A stretch of 40,886 nucleotides of DNA, taken from Algoriphagus sp. Lineage in GTDB: Bacteria > Bacteroidota > Bacteroidia > Cytophagales > Cyclobacteriaceae. How positions within the stretch are numbered: the first letter of the stretch is position 1; each line of letters starts with the position of its first letter. The stretch spans positions 1 through 40,886 of the forward strand of contig NZ_JAHEBC010000005.1 of assembly GCF_024642405.1 (NCBI RefSeq). Direction: 5' to 3'. Under the pieces are notes generated by a model that saw only the letters and a list, made by a program, of their open reading frames with translations, did not search any database and was not told the DNA's origin. Position numbers and translations under genes: made by a program. This document shows positions 18,798 through 27,796 of the stretch, in pieces.

Positions 18798-20168
18798 TTA
18801 CCTAATTTTTGAATAGATAATTTGAACCTTAACTTTATCTTTATCTACTTTAAATTGTCTTAAGGACTGTCTAAATGGGTCATTGTTCGTACCTAAAGCA
18901 CTACTAATGTAACCTCCATATAGCAACCAATCCTTTCTTATAAGTTTACCACGGAAAATCGCGTTAACATGGGAGGTAATTAATTGACTATACGTATTAT
19001 TCTCTGAATCAAAGTTTAAAGAAGCCGGGGCTGTAACATTAGGAACTTCGTCTCCATCGTCATTGATAAAAACCTGTGATTGTCCGTCCGCTTGAACAGT
19101 GAAGTAAACTGAATTTCTACTCTTTAAAAAACTATTGCTATCATCAGTGAAATAGATAGACAATGCTTGTGGTGGGTTCTGGTCTTCAGACAATGATTCA
19201 ACTTCTCCAATTGATAAATTCACCTGATTAAACGTGATACCGGAAAGCGTATCCAAAAAGGCATCCAAAGGGCTTGTATCTAACTTTATCACCATCCCTA
19301 AACCAGACTTTAGGCCTACCATCGATCCTGTGGAATAATTTTTCTTAGGCTCAGTTACAACGCTTGTTGGTGTACCTGATCGATCACTATCAATACCACT
19401 AAAATATCTAGAAGAGGTAGTATTTATTTCATATAAAGTTGAACTAGTATCTCCAAGGTAATGATAATATGTGGCTATCCGAGTATTTTGACCTAACTCA
19501 ATTTCTAGCGTGGTATTATCCCCTGCTCTTCCTTTAAAAGCCATCCCAGGTAAATATTCTCTAAATCGAAATAAATCTTCAAAATCCAATCCTCTTTTGA
19601 TTTTGCCAAAAAGCTCTTCTCTAAATTCCTCGCTTATTTGAAGAGAAACGATAGTATCTTGAGCCTCCTCATAAGTAAATTCACCAGAGGCAATTGGCTC
19701 ATTTTCATACTGCAGTCTATCAAAATTATAGTATGCAGTATCTAAAATTGGCTCAGTTAATCTATGGATTGATAAATACTTTGGCTGATCTAATTCTGTA
19801 CCGTTTATACCTATTATCTCCACATCAAATAGCATAGAGTCAAGAAATGCTTCGGATTCTGGTCTTTCATCAGAGATATCTATATACAATCTAGAATATC
19901 CAGTCCCCTCAGTTTTTCCAAAATAGGCATCCTCTTCCACCCCAACGATCAAGTTACCTTTGTTGGTAGTATTGAACGAATCCAATAACACTACCTCAGC
20001 TGAAAACTCAATATCCTGGAAGAAAACACCAATTTGGTTATTTTCAGGAGCAAGTTCTATACCTACTGTGGCAGGGTCACTACAAGAATTTGTTAGAATA
20101 ATGGACAAGATGGCCAAAAAGGCCAATTTAACCGGCGAGACTTGTGTAAATGCCGTAGAGCTCTTCAT
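18798..20168 (-). CDS. DUF4270 family lipoprotein
   Basis: MKSSTAFTQVSPVKLAFLAILSIILTNSCSDPATVGIEL...; lipobox and overall composition as in the Bacteroidota DUF4270 family. Start chosen at the inner ATG (20168). Confidence 0.8.
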   Translation of the reverse strand: MKSSTAFTQVSPVKLAFLAILSIILTNSCSDPATVGIELAPENNQIGVFFQDIEFSAEVVLLDSFNTTNKGNLIVGVEEDAYFGKTEGTGYSRLYIDISDERPESEAFLDSMLFDVEIIGINGTELDQPKYLSIHRLTEPILDTAYYNFDRLQYENEPIASGEFTYEEAQDTIVSLQISEEFREELFGKIKRGLDFEDLFRFREYLPGMAFKGRAGDNTTLEIELGQNTRIATYYHYLGDTSSTLYEINTTSSRYFSGIDSDRSGTPTSVVTEPKKNYSTGSMVGLKSGLGMVIKLDTSPLDAFLDTLSGITFNQVNLSIGEVESLSEDQNPPQALSIYFTDDSNSFLKSRNSVYFTVQADGQSQVFINDDGDEVPNVTAPASLNFDSENNTYSQLITSHVNAIFRGKLIRKDWLLYGGYISSALGTNNDPFRQSLRQFKVDKDKVKVQIIYSKIR

Positions 20169-20940
20169 GAGCCTGTTCTTCTGCTTCGATGCTGATTTCA
20201 AACTTCTTGTCTTTTGAGAAATCCTCTATTAGTTGGTTCAATTTATCTGAAACTTCTCCGCCTTTAACTACCATGTCTGCATACTGCATACCCATGCTTA
20301 TAAAGCCTTCAAAGTCTTTGCTTTTCAAAGGTGCTAAAATTGCGTCATCAATGTCCACCATCTTAACCTTGTTTAACAAATCATCGCCAAAGGTATGAGA
20401 AAATCCGTTGTTATATATCGCAAATACTGATTTAGTATCTTTGAACAAAGGCTCATTTTTGTAGGTAGTTTTCAAATACATTGGTATTAAGCTGGTCATC
20501 CAGTCGTTGCAATGTACAATGTCAGGAGCCCAACCTAATTTTTTTACTGTTTCGATAACACCTTTACAGAAGAAAATTGCACGTTCGTCATTATCTTCAT
20601 AAAATTTCTGTTGCTTATCGTGGAATACACTTTTACGCTGGAAATAGTCCTCGTTATCGATAAAATAAACTTGAAGCTTTGCATTTGGAATTGATGCAAC
20701 CTTTATAACTAAAGGCTTTTCCTCTTCGCCAACTGCAATATTGATCCCTGAAAGTCGAACAACTTCATGTAATCTGTTTTTTCTTTCGTTTATCAATCCG
20801 AATCTAGGAACCAAAATACGAATTTCCATCCCTCGCTCTTGCATAGCTTGAGGAAGTGATCTTAAGAAATTTGCTACTTCGGAAGTTTGGAGAAAAGGGT
20901 TGATTTCACTGGCAACGTAGAGAATACGTAGTTTTGACAT
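20128..20940 (-). CDS. Half-length glycogen/starch synthase-like protein (GT5 N-terminal domain only)
   Basis: LRILYVASEINPFLQTSEVANFLRSLPQAMQERGMEIRILVPRFGLI, PDIVHCNDWMTSLIPMYLK, ADMVVKGGEVSDKL; 270 aa with no C-terminal GT-B domain. Confidence 0.85.
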   Translation of the reverse strand: MSKLRILYVASEINPFLQTSEVANFLRSLPQAMQERGMEIRILVPRFGLINERKNRLHEVVRLSGINIAVGEEEKPLVIKVASIPNAKLQVYFIDNEDYFQRKSVFHDKQQKFYEDNDERAIFFCKGVIETVKKLGWAPDIVHCNDWMTSLIPMYLKTTYKNEPLFKDTKSVFAIYNNGFSHTFGDDLLNKVKMVDIDDAILAPLKSKDFEGFISMGMQYADMVVKGGEVSDKLNQLIEDFSKDKKFEISIEAEEQAHEELYGIYTSLAG

Positions 20941-20981
20941 GCTCTTTGGATTTTAGCGTTATTAGGTGATAAACAACGGCA

Positions 20982-20989
20982 CAAAGATA
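20982..20989 (-). promoter_or_regulatory. Candidate -7 element (TATCTTTG) for the GlgA-like gene
   Basis: Minus-strand TAnnTTTG 41 nt upstream of the start; no matching -33 TTG found. Confidence 0.4.
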
Positions 20990-21010
20990 ATAAAAAAAGC
21001 CTTATAAGCC

Positions 21011-21039
21011 TTGTTTTTCTAAATATTAATCTAGTTTTG
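21011..21039 (+). promoter_or_regulatory. Bacteroidota-type promoter for panC
   Basis: TTG (21011-21013), 18 nt, TAGTTTTG (21032-21039), start codon at 21071. Confidence 0.7.
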
Positions 21040-21070
21040 CTGCTATTTACCTATCAAACACCCTAATTCT

Positions 21071-21919
21071 GTGCAGGTATTCAAAAGTGGAACCGAATGG
21101 CAAAAAAGCTGGCTCCAGGCTCTTAAAACGAATAAAACAATAGGTTTTGTTCCAACTATGGGGGCACTTCATAAGGGCCATTTAGAACTCATTCGAGCAT
21201 CCAAAAAATCAACTGATCTTACAGTAGTTTCCATCTTTGTTAATCCAATTCAATTCACCAATCAAGAAGATTTTGAGAAATACCCTGTTTTAACTTCTCA
21301 AGATTTAGAATTGCTTCAAAAGGAAAAAGTTGATTTTGTTTTCCTCCCAAGTCAAGAGTCAATTTATCCTGAAAAACCTATTTTAAATTTTAATTTTGGG
21401 AATTTAGAACGAGTCCTTGAAGGTGAATTTAGACCAGGACATTTTAGCGGAGTTGGAATAATCGTTTCTAAATTATTTAATATCATCCGGCCTAATATTG
21501 CTTTTTTCGGGCAAAAAGACTTACAGCAAGTAGCAATTATCAAAAAAGTAGTGCAGGATTTATCCTTTCCTTTAAAATTACATATTGTACCAACGATTAG
21601 AGAAAAAGATGGATTGGCCCTTTCTTCCAGAAATATGCGACTTTCCGTTCAAGAAAGAGAAAAGGCTTTAATTCTTTATAACAGTCTTGAATTTGCGAAA
21701 AATGAACTTTTAACTAACAAGGATTGGTTGGCAGTTCGGAAACAAATGATGCTATCATTTGAGGCAGAACCCTTAGCTAAATTGGAATATTTTGAACTTG
21801 TTCACCCAGAGACCTTCCAAGTTTTTGAGGAATTTGAACGTGGAAAAAAATCATCCATATGCGTGGCTTCTTTTATTGGAAATATCAGATTAATAGATAA
21901 CCTTCCAATAATTCCTTAA
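21071..21919 (+). CDS. panC: Pantoate--beta-alanine ligase (GTG start)
   Basis: GFVPTMGALHKGHLELI, SIFVNPIQF, RPGHFSGVGIIVSKLFNIIRPNIAFFGQKDLQQ, LALSSRN. Confidence 0.97.
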   Translation: MQVFKSGTEWQKSWLQALKTNKTIGFVPTMGALHKGHLELIRASKKSTDLTVVSIFVNPIQFTNQEDFEKYPVLTSQDLELLQKEKVDFVFLPSQESIYPEKPILNFNFGNLERVLEGEFRPGHFSGVGIIVSKLFNIIRPNIAFFGQKDLQQVAIIKKVVQDLSFPLKLHIVPTIREKDGLALSSRNMRLSVQEREKALILYNSLEFAKNELLTNKDWLAVRKQMMLSFEAEPLAKLEYFELVHPETFQVFEEFERGKKSSICVASFIGNIRLIDNLPIIP

Positions 21920-21937
21920 TTTTGCGGCAAATTTCAA

Positions 21938-22288
21938 ATGATGCAGATTCAGGTATTAAAATCAAAGATTCACCGGGTTAAAATTACGCAGGCAGAACTT
22001 AATTATGTGGGATCTATTACGATTGACGAAGATCTAATGGATGCCGCAAATCTGATTGAGAATGAGAAGGTTCAAATCGTAAATGTAAATAATGGTGAGC
22101 GTTTAGAAACTTATGTAATTACAGGTGAAAGAGGTTCTGGACAGGTTTGTCTCAATGGACCGGCAGCGAGAAAAGCGCAAGTTGGAGATGTGGTAATTAT
22201 CATATCTTATGCAGGAATGGAAATTGAAGAAGCCAAAAAGCATAAACCAGTTGTAATTTTTCCTGATGATAGAAATAGAATTATTTGA
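21938..22288 (+). CDS. panD: Aspartate 1-decarboxylase
   Basis: [33 protein letters not shown] (Gly-Ser self-cleavage site), [27 protein letters not shown]. Confidence 0.97.
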   Translation: MMQIQVLKSKIHRVKITQAELNYVGSITIDEDLMDAANLIENEKVQIVNVNNGERLETYVITGERGSGQVCLNGPAARKAQVGDVVIIISYAGMEIEEAKKHKPVVIFPDDRNRII

Positions 22289-23292
22289 TGACCAACCAAA
22301 AACTTAAGCAATGGATCCAAGTAGCAGTTTCTTTGGGAATTGCAATCTGGATTTTTTGGTATTTATATAAAGATATCGCTGTAGATAGCCTTATAGCTCA
22401 AATCAAAACAAGCAATTGGATTTGGATTGGAGCCTCTATATTTATTTCATTTTTTGGCTATTTCTTGCGTGGTTGGAGATGGACCCTATTAATACAATCA
22501 AATGAAGGAGAAAAAGTAACTCCTAATCGGGCCTATCATGCTACTATGATCGGATATCTCGCTAACCTGGTTGTTCCAAGAGCTGGAGAAGTAGCAAAAT
22601 GTGGAGTATTAACCCGAACCAATGGAATATCACTAGGTCACCTTCTTGGGACAGTTATTATAGAAAGAAGTGTCGATTTGCTTTGCTTGGTGGGAACTAT
22701 TTTTTTGGCATTTGTTATAGAAAAAACTTTATTTTTAGAACTAGCAGGTCAACTAGTCAATACAGAAAGCTTACTTTCCAGCTTAAAATCGAACCTTCCC
22801 ATTGCAATTGGTGGTTTAGTCATCACAATTATTCTCATTCGATTTTTACTAAAAAGATTTAGAGACAATGGCTTTATTAATAAGATTCAGCATTTTTTCA
22901 GAGAAATTGGAGGAGGGCTCAAAAGAATTAATAAAATGGAAAACCCTGTCGGATTCTGGGGTAGTTCCATTTTAATGTGGATCATTTACTTTCTCACCAT
23001 GTATACTGTTTCCCTTGGAATTGAAAGCACTGCCAATTTGTCTTCAGGGGAAGTTCTTTTAGTCATGGTAATGGGTAGTATTGGCATGGTAGCACCCGTT
23101 CAAGGAGGCATTGGCACCTTCCATGCACTTGTGGCCTTTATTTTGATTCAATATGGAGTGACTGAAGTTGACGGCAAAATATTTGCAGCAATCATTCACG
23201 GTACTCAGTTGATTCTTGTTCTTATTCTGGGGATAATAAGTTGGTTAGTTATGATGAAATTGCCAACTTGGAAACAACCTGAACAAGCTTAA
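22288..23292 (+). CDS. Lysylphosphatidylglycerol synthase TM region / UPF0104 flippase-like integral membrane protein
   Basis: Multi-TM; FFGYFLRGWRWTLLIQ, GYLANLVVPRAGEVAKCGVL, GMVAPVQGGIGTFHALVAFIL. The ATG overlaps the panD TGA (TGATG). Confidence 0.85.
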   Translation: MTNQKLKQWIQVAVSLGIAIWIFWYLYKDIAVDSLIAQIKTSNWIWIGASIFISFFGYFLRGWRWTLLIQSNEGEKVTPNRAYHATMIGYLANLVVPRAGEVAKCGVLTRTNGISLGHLLGTVIIERSVDLLCLVGTIFLAFVIEKTLFLELAGQLVNTESLLSSLKSNLPIAIGGLVITIILIRFLLKRFRDNGFINKIQHFFREIGGGLKRINKMENPVGFWGSSILMWIIYFLTMYTVSLGIESTANLSSGEVLLVMVMGSIGMVAPVQGGIGTFHALVAFILIQYGVTEVDGKIFAAIIHGTQLILVLILGIISWLVMMKLPTWKQPEQA

Positions 23293-23320
23293 ATCGTTAT
23301 TAAAAGCAAACTTATAAACT

Positions 23321-24007
23321 ATGATTATTCTAATTGTAATCGTCTTTGCAATTGCTGGCTTTGCAGTCAGCCGCAGATTGAAAAGTAAATTCAAAAAATA
23401 TTCTCAAACAGCCTTACAGGCAAATTTATCTGGGGCTGAGATTGCCAAATTAATGTTGGCAGACAATAATATCCATGATGTGCAAGTAGTCTGTGTGGAA
23501 GGTCAACTTACTGATCATTACAATCCTGCAAATAAAACAGTTAACTTAAGTCCTGATGTTTATTATGGAAGGAATGCCGCCGCCGCTGCTGTTGCTTCTC
23601 ACGAGTGTGGCCATGCTGTTCAGCATGCAACATCTTACGCATGGTTAAATATCAGATCCACGCTAGTGCCAATACAGCATAGTGCTGGTAAGATTTTGAA
23701 TATTGTGCTGATTGCTTCTTTATTTGGAGGCTTTGCTTTAGGTCTACCTGTTCCTTTTATAGGGTATATTGTTGTAGGTTCTTATTCAGTAATTACACTT
23801 TTCACAATCGTTACTTTACCTGTGGAATTTGATGCAAGTAGTAGAGCTTTAGCTTGGGTAAAGACAAGAAACATTGTCACTCCAGCAGAATACGAAATGT
23901 CAAAGGATGCTTTAAAATGGGCAGCAATGACATATGTAGTAGCAGCTTTAGCCTCAATTACTACCCTGGCATACTATATTATGGTCTTTTTTGGTGGAAG
24001 AGATTGA
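23321..24007 (+). CDS. Membrane zinc metallopeptidase (neutral zinc metallopeptidase, YugP-like)
   Basis: HECGH zinc motif in AAAAAVASHECGHAVQHATSYAWLNIRS; LPVEFDASSRAL. Confidence 0.9.
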   Translation: MIILIVIVFAIAGFAVSRRLKSKFKKYSQTALQANLSGAEIAKLMLADNNIHDVQVVCVEGQLTDHYNPANKTVNLSPDVYYGRNAAAAAVASHECGHAVQHATSYAWLNIRSTLVPIQHSAGKILNIVLIASLFGGFALGLPVPFIGYIVVGSYSVITLFTIVTLPVEFDASSRALAWVKTRNIVTPAEYEMSKDALKWAAMTYVVAALASITTLAYYIMVFFGGRD

Positions 24008-24028
24008 TCCAGATCAAATAAGAAATTC

Positions 24029-24063
24029 GAAGAGGGGCAAGCTTTTGCCCCTCTTCTTTTTTT
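24029..24063 (+). terminator. Rho-independent terminator after the zinc metallopeptidase gene
   Basis: GAAGAGGGGCAA / TTGCCCCTCTTC perfect 12-bp stem, GCTT loop, then T7. Confidence 0.92.
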
Positions 24064-24104
24064 GGTATATCTTCAATCCAATAATATAAACCTGACATTT
24101 GGTT

Positions 24105-25244
24105 ATGGATTTTCAATTAACAGAAGAACATTTAGCAGTTAGAGAAGCTGCAAGAGATTTTGCCCAAAATGAGCTTTTGCCTGGCGTAATAGAAAGAGAT
24201 ACTAACGCAATTTTTCCAAAGGATCAAGTAAAGAAAATGGGAGAACTGGGTTTTTTGGGAATGATGGTAAACCCGAAATACAATGGCGGAGGAATGGATA
24301 CTTTATCCTATGTGATAGCCATGGAAGAGCTTTCCAAAATTGATGCCTCGGCATCTGTAGCGATGTCTGTAAACAATTCATTGGTTTGCTGGGGACTTGA
24401 GAAATATGGTACTGAAGAACAAAAAGGAAAATATCTTAAACCCTTAGCCTCGGGAGAAGTACTTGGTGCTTTTTGCTTATCTGAACCTGAAGCAGGATCT
24501 GACGCTACGTCACAAAGAACTGAAGCAATTTTAGATGGTGATCATTACATTTTAAATGGCACCAAAAACTGGATCACAAATGGTTCATCGGCAAGCTTTT
24601 ATCTAATTATTGCCCAGACCCATCCTGAATTAGGACATAAAGGCATTTCAGTTTTTATAGTTGAGAAAAATTGGGAAGGATTCGTTATCGGAAAAAAAGA
24701 AGACAAATTAGGTATTCGAGGTTCTGATACACATTCTTTGATGTTTACTGATGTGAAAGTTCCGGTTGAAAACAGAATCGGAGACGAAGGATTTGGATTC
24801 ACGTTTGCAATGGAAACTCTAAATGGTGGAAGAATAGGAATTGCCGCACAGGCCTTAGGAATTGCATCTGGTGCATATGAATTAGCTTTGGCTTATTCCA
24901 AGGAGAGAAAGGCCTTTGGGAAACCAATTAGTAAACATCAAGCTATTCAATTTAAGTTAGCAGATATGGCAACTCAAATAGAGGCAGCCCGACTCTTAGT
25001 TTACAAGGCCGCTTGGCTAAAAGACAATGGAGAGGATTATGCACAAGCATCTGCAATAGCAAAACTTTATGCTTCTCAAGTTGCCATGGATGTCACAGTA
25101 GAGGCTATTCAGGTTCATGGCGGATATGGGTATGTAAAAGAATATCATGTAGAACGTCTCATGAGAGACGCAAAAATTACTCAGATCTACGAGGGGACTT
25201 CTGAAATTCAAAAAATCGTAATATCCAGAAGTATATTAAGATAA
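24105..25244 (+). CDS. Acyl-CoA dehydrogenase
   Basis: MDFQLTEEHLAVREAARDFAQNELLPG, FCLSEPEAGSDATSQRTEA, NGTKNWITNG, IQVHGGYGYVKEYHVERLMRDAKITQIYEGTSEIQKIVISR. Confidence 0.96.
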   Translation: MDFQLTEEHLAVREAARDFAQNELLPGVIERDTNAIFPKDQVKKMGELGFLGMMVNPKYNGGGMDTLSYVIAMEELSKIDASASVAMSVNNSLVCWGLEKYGTEEQKGKYLKPLASGEVLGAFCLSEPEAGSDATSQRTEAILDGDHYILNGTKNWITNGSSASFYLIIAQTHPELGHKGISVFIVEKNWEGFVIGKKEDKLGIRGSDTHSLMFTDVKVPVENRIGDEGFGFTFAMETLNGGRIGIAAQALGIASGAYELALAYSKERKAFGKPISKHQAIQFKLADMATQIEAARLLVYKAAWLKDNGEDYAQASAIAKLYASQVAMDVTVEAIQVHGGYGYVKEYHVERLMRDAKITQIYEGTSEIQKIVISRSILR

Positions 25245-25266
25245 TCCAGTTTTTAAAGTATTTGAA

Positions 25267-25300
25267 GGGGTATAATTACAACAAATTATACCCTTTTTTT
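25267..25300 (+). terminator. Rho-independent terminator after acyl-CoA dehydrogenase
   Basis: GGGTATAATT (25268-25277) / AATTATACCC (25284-25293) followed by T7. Confidence 0.85.
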
Positions 25301-25351
25301 ATTTTTTCGTGCCTTTTATCAAATATTTAAGTAAATAAGTAAGAAAAATCA

Positions 25352-25359
25352 TATTTTTG
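25352..25359 (+). promoter_or_regulatory. Candidate -7 element (TATTTTTG) for the AraC-family gene
   Basis: TAnnTTTG 25 nt upstream of ATG 25385; -33 box not obvious. Confidence 0.4.
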
Positions 25360-25384
25360 GATTCTGGTTTTCTACTAAAAAATA

Positions 25385-26311
25385 ATGGAATATTACAACA
25401 AAGTCATTGAATCAATAAATGTCCGCTACCTTCGAGGAAACAACTATCGCGTAGAAAAGCCTGTGTCGATCGTTAATTACGAAGAAACTGACAATACCCT
25501 TGTATTACTACACCATGGCACCTTAAAATTTGGTGAGGACCAAGAATTAGTTAACGAAGGCGAAGTTCTTTTCTTGCCTGGAGGACAAAAAACTCCGCTT
25601 ACAATCGGGGGAAGTACCAAGAAAATGGAGATTGATCTCGATCAATTCACTGAGTCAAAAAAGAAGCATCTTCAAAGCCTAAGCTTTAGAGAAATTAAGA
25701 ATACCGAAGATGATTGTATTTCAATGGTAAGCTTTGAATCTAAAGTCTTTGACGTAGTGAATTTCTTTAACTCTTTGGATATCCCTCCTTTTATTATCCG
25801 GTTTAATGATAGGTTAGCTACTATCATTGAGGATTTGATGAAAGAAATGGAGCAAACTCATGTGGGAAGAGAAAGAGCTCTTAAAGCTCTAACTGAAATA
25901 TTGGTTATTGAGTTACTTCGTCATATTTTGAAAAACAGATTGTTCCTAGAAGAACTTTCGACCAACTCTACTTATTTTAAAGATCCAAGACTAATTGATT
26001 TGTTCAACTATATTAAAACAAATCTTGGTGGTGATCTTTCCAATAAGGTCTTGGCCAAAGTTGCCAATGTCTCTGAAGACTATGTAGGCCAATATTTTAA
26101 AATGCTTACAGGAATAAATCCCCAGGATTACATAGAATACCAAAGAATGGAAGCTGCTGTTGAACTTCTCAGAACAACCAAAAAATCTATTAGGGACATA
26201 GGAAAAGAAGTAGGTTATAAAGACACAGCCTATTTCTGTCGAAGATTCAAAATGATGTATGGAGTACCAGCGGGAAAAATGAGAAGGAGAGAATCCTTAA
26301 TTAACGTTTAG
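25385..26311 (+). CDS. AraC family transcriptional regulator
   Basis: C-terminal double HTH: NKVLAKVANVSEDYVGQYFKMLTGINPQDYIEYQRMEAAVELLRTTKKSIRDIGKEVGYKDTAYFCRRFKMMYGVPAGKMRR. Confidence 0.95.
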   Translation: MEYYNKVIESINVRYLRGNNYRVEKPVSIVNYEETDNTLVLLHHGTLKFGEDQELVNEGEVLFLPGGQKTPLTIGGSTKKMEIDLDQFTESKKKHLQSLSFREIKNTEDDCISMVSFESKVFDVVNFFNSLDIPPFIIRFNDRLATIIEDLMKEMEQTHVGRERALKALTEILVIELLRHILKNRLFLEELSTNSTYFKDPRLIDLFNYIKTNLGGDLSNKVLAKVANVSEDYVGQYFKMLTGINPQDYIEYQRMEAAVELLRTTKKSIRDIGKEVGYKDTAYFCRRFKMMYGVPAGKMRRRESLINV

Positions 26312-27079
26312 ACATAAATTATAATACGCCTTATAATCTAAGACCTCGGCCAAAAAGCCGGGGTCTTTTTCTATTGAATTACCCAATACTACCAAATCCG
26401 CACCTGCTTCGTAAGCCCCTTTTAGTTTTTCGATACTATCAATTCCACCACCAATAATTAGTGGGATAGGAATATTATTTTTTACAGCTTCAATAACCTC
26501 ATGGGAGACTGGGCTTTTTGATCCGCTTCCTGCATCCATAAAGATGTATTTCATTCCCAAATAATATCCTGCTAGAGCAGTATCTCTAACCAATCCTGCA
26601 TTCGTATTTGGAATAGGCATGGTTTGACTTATCGTATTTACGCTGGTTATTTCGCCATCATTCACTAAAAGATAAGCAGTGGGTAGAACCTCCATACCCA
26701 TACTTTCAATTTTAGGTGCGGCAGCTACTTGTTGACCAATAAGATATTCGGGATTTCTTCCTGATATTAATGATAAAAATAAAATACTGTCAGCACCTTC
26801 AGCAAGTTGAATATGGGATCCTGGGAAAATGACTATCGGTATTTGACCGGCAATTTGTCGAACAAAATCTACTACATCGTGAAAATTATTATTATTGAAT
26901 TGACTTCCACCTATGAATATTAAGTTCAATTCAGAATTTTTTACCCAGTCATATTTGGTGATAAAAGAATCCTTCATAGGACATTTATCCGGATCAATTA
27001 ACCAAGCGACACCTTTCTTTTTAGATTGATGGAGGTCTTTGAGAATTTTACTAACTCTGCCCGCTTTTTGATTCTGCAT
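26297..27079 (-). CDS. Geranylgeranylglyceryl/heptaprenylglyceryl phosphate synthase family protein (PcrB-like)
   Basis: VAWLIDPDKCP, LIFIGGSQF, VIFPGSHIQLAEGADSILFLSLISGRNPEYLIGQQV, KYIFMDAGSGSKSPV, PLIIGGGIDSIEKLKGAYEAGADLVVLGNSIE. Confidence 0.92.
   Translation of the reverse strand: MQNQKAGRVSKILKDLHQSKKKGVAWLIDPDKCPMKDSFITKYDWVKNSELNLIFIGGSQFNNNNFHDVVDFVRQIAGQIPIVIFPGSHIQLAEGADSILFLSLISGRNPEYLIGQQVAAAPKIESMGMEVLPTAYLLVNDGEITSVNTISQTMPIPNTNAGLVRDTALAGYYLGMKYIFMDAGSGSKSPVSHEVIEAVKNNIPIPLIIGGGIDSIEKLKGAYEAGADLVVLGNSIEKDPGFLAEVLDYKAYYNLCLNVN
26341..26370 (+). terminator. Intrinsic terminator for the AraC gene, located inside the convergent GGGP synthase coding sequence
   Basis: AGACCTCGGC (26341-26350) / GCCGGGGTCT (26357-26366), 10-bp stem with one G-T wobble, followed by T-run; no T-tract on the other strand. 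Confidence 0.8.
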
Positions 27080-27443
27080 CTTCGGCGTCTTCAATACTAA
27101 ATAAATTAGGAAGATATTTTTCCTTTGCGTATGCTAGACCAAGGATCAAAAGTCTTTGGCTTAAGGTTGGCCAAAAACCTTTAGCGTTTGAGTTATTTCT
27201 AAGCTTATTTTCTAATTCTTCATTTAACAAACCCTCTCTTTCTAATAAGTCTATCGCCTTTTCTGTATTACGATTTTTCTTTCTTTTTTTAATTTTCAAA
27301 ATCGCTAAAGCAATAAGTCCCCCTGCAATGGCTATTCCACCAATTTTAACCCAATCGCCCGAATCTTTTTTTAATAGCTCAAGCTGTTTAGCCAAAGTCT
27401 GTTCTAACTCTTCAGCCTTATTTTCAAGTTCCTTTTTCATCAT
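27051..27443 (-). CDS. Hypothetical single-TM protein
   Basis: Coiled-coil-like N-terminus ELENKAEELEQTLAKQLELL then TM WVKIGGIAIAGGLIALAILKI and basic stretch; overlaps both neighbours. Confidence 0.75.
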   Translation of the reverse strand: MMKKELENKAEELEQTLAKQLELLKKDSGDWVKIGGIAIAGGLIALAILKIKKRKKNRNTEKAIDLLEREGLLNEELENKLRNNSNAKGFWPTLSQRLLILGLAYAKEKYLPNLFSIEDAEDAESKSGQS

Positions 27444-27795
27444 CTTTTGCCTTTGCTTTTCGGGCATTAAAAATAAAAACTTTTAGCCCATCCTGAACAC
27501 TATTCTGGATAGATTTAGAATAACGGGAATAATATAAAAAGACTAATAGGGCAAGATAAATCAATCCTACTAACAAGAAACCCATATATGGTGAATTTGT
27601 ATATTGACTTAGAAAGAATGCCAGAGAAAAACTAAAAAAAAGTAAAACGAGCAAGCATATTGCACTCATAAAAAAGAGCAGCAGAACTCTCGAAATAATT
27701 CCTAAAAATTCATCTTGAATTTCTAGTCTTAATAGATCAATTTTTGTCTCAACGATTCCTTTTATTGTTTGGACTATTTCTCCAATTTTTAGCAT
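27424..27795 (-). CDS. Phage-holin-like / DUF1469-type (holin-X superfamily) membrane protein
   Basis: Two predicted TMs after IVQTIKGIVETKIDLLRLEIQDEFLGIISRVLLLFFMSAICLLVLLFFSFSLAFFLSQYTNSPYMGFLLVGLIYLALLVFLYY. Confidence 0.75.
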   Translation of the reverse strand: MLKIGEIVQTIKGIVETKIDLLRLEIQDEFLGIISRVLLLFFMSAICLLVLLFFSFSLAFFLSQYTNSPYMGFLLVGLIYLALLVFLYYSRYSKSIQNSVQDGLKVFIFNARKAKAKDDEKGT

Positions 27796-27796
27796 A

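Noticed and set aside
27424-27795. Holin-like protein as a prophage marker
   Set aside because: No capsid, tail, integrase or lysis genes nearby; DUF1469-type proteins are commonly chromosomal.
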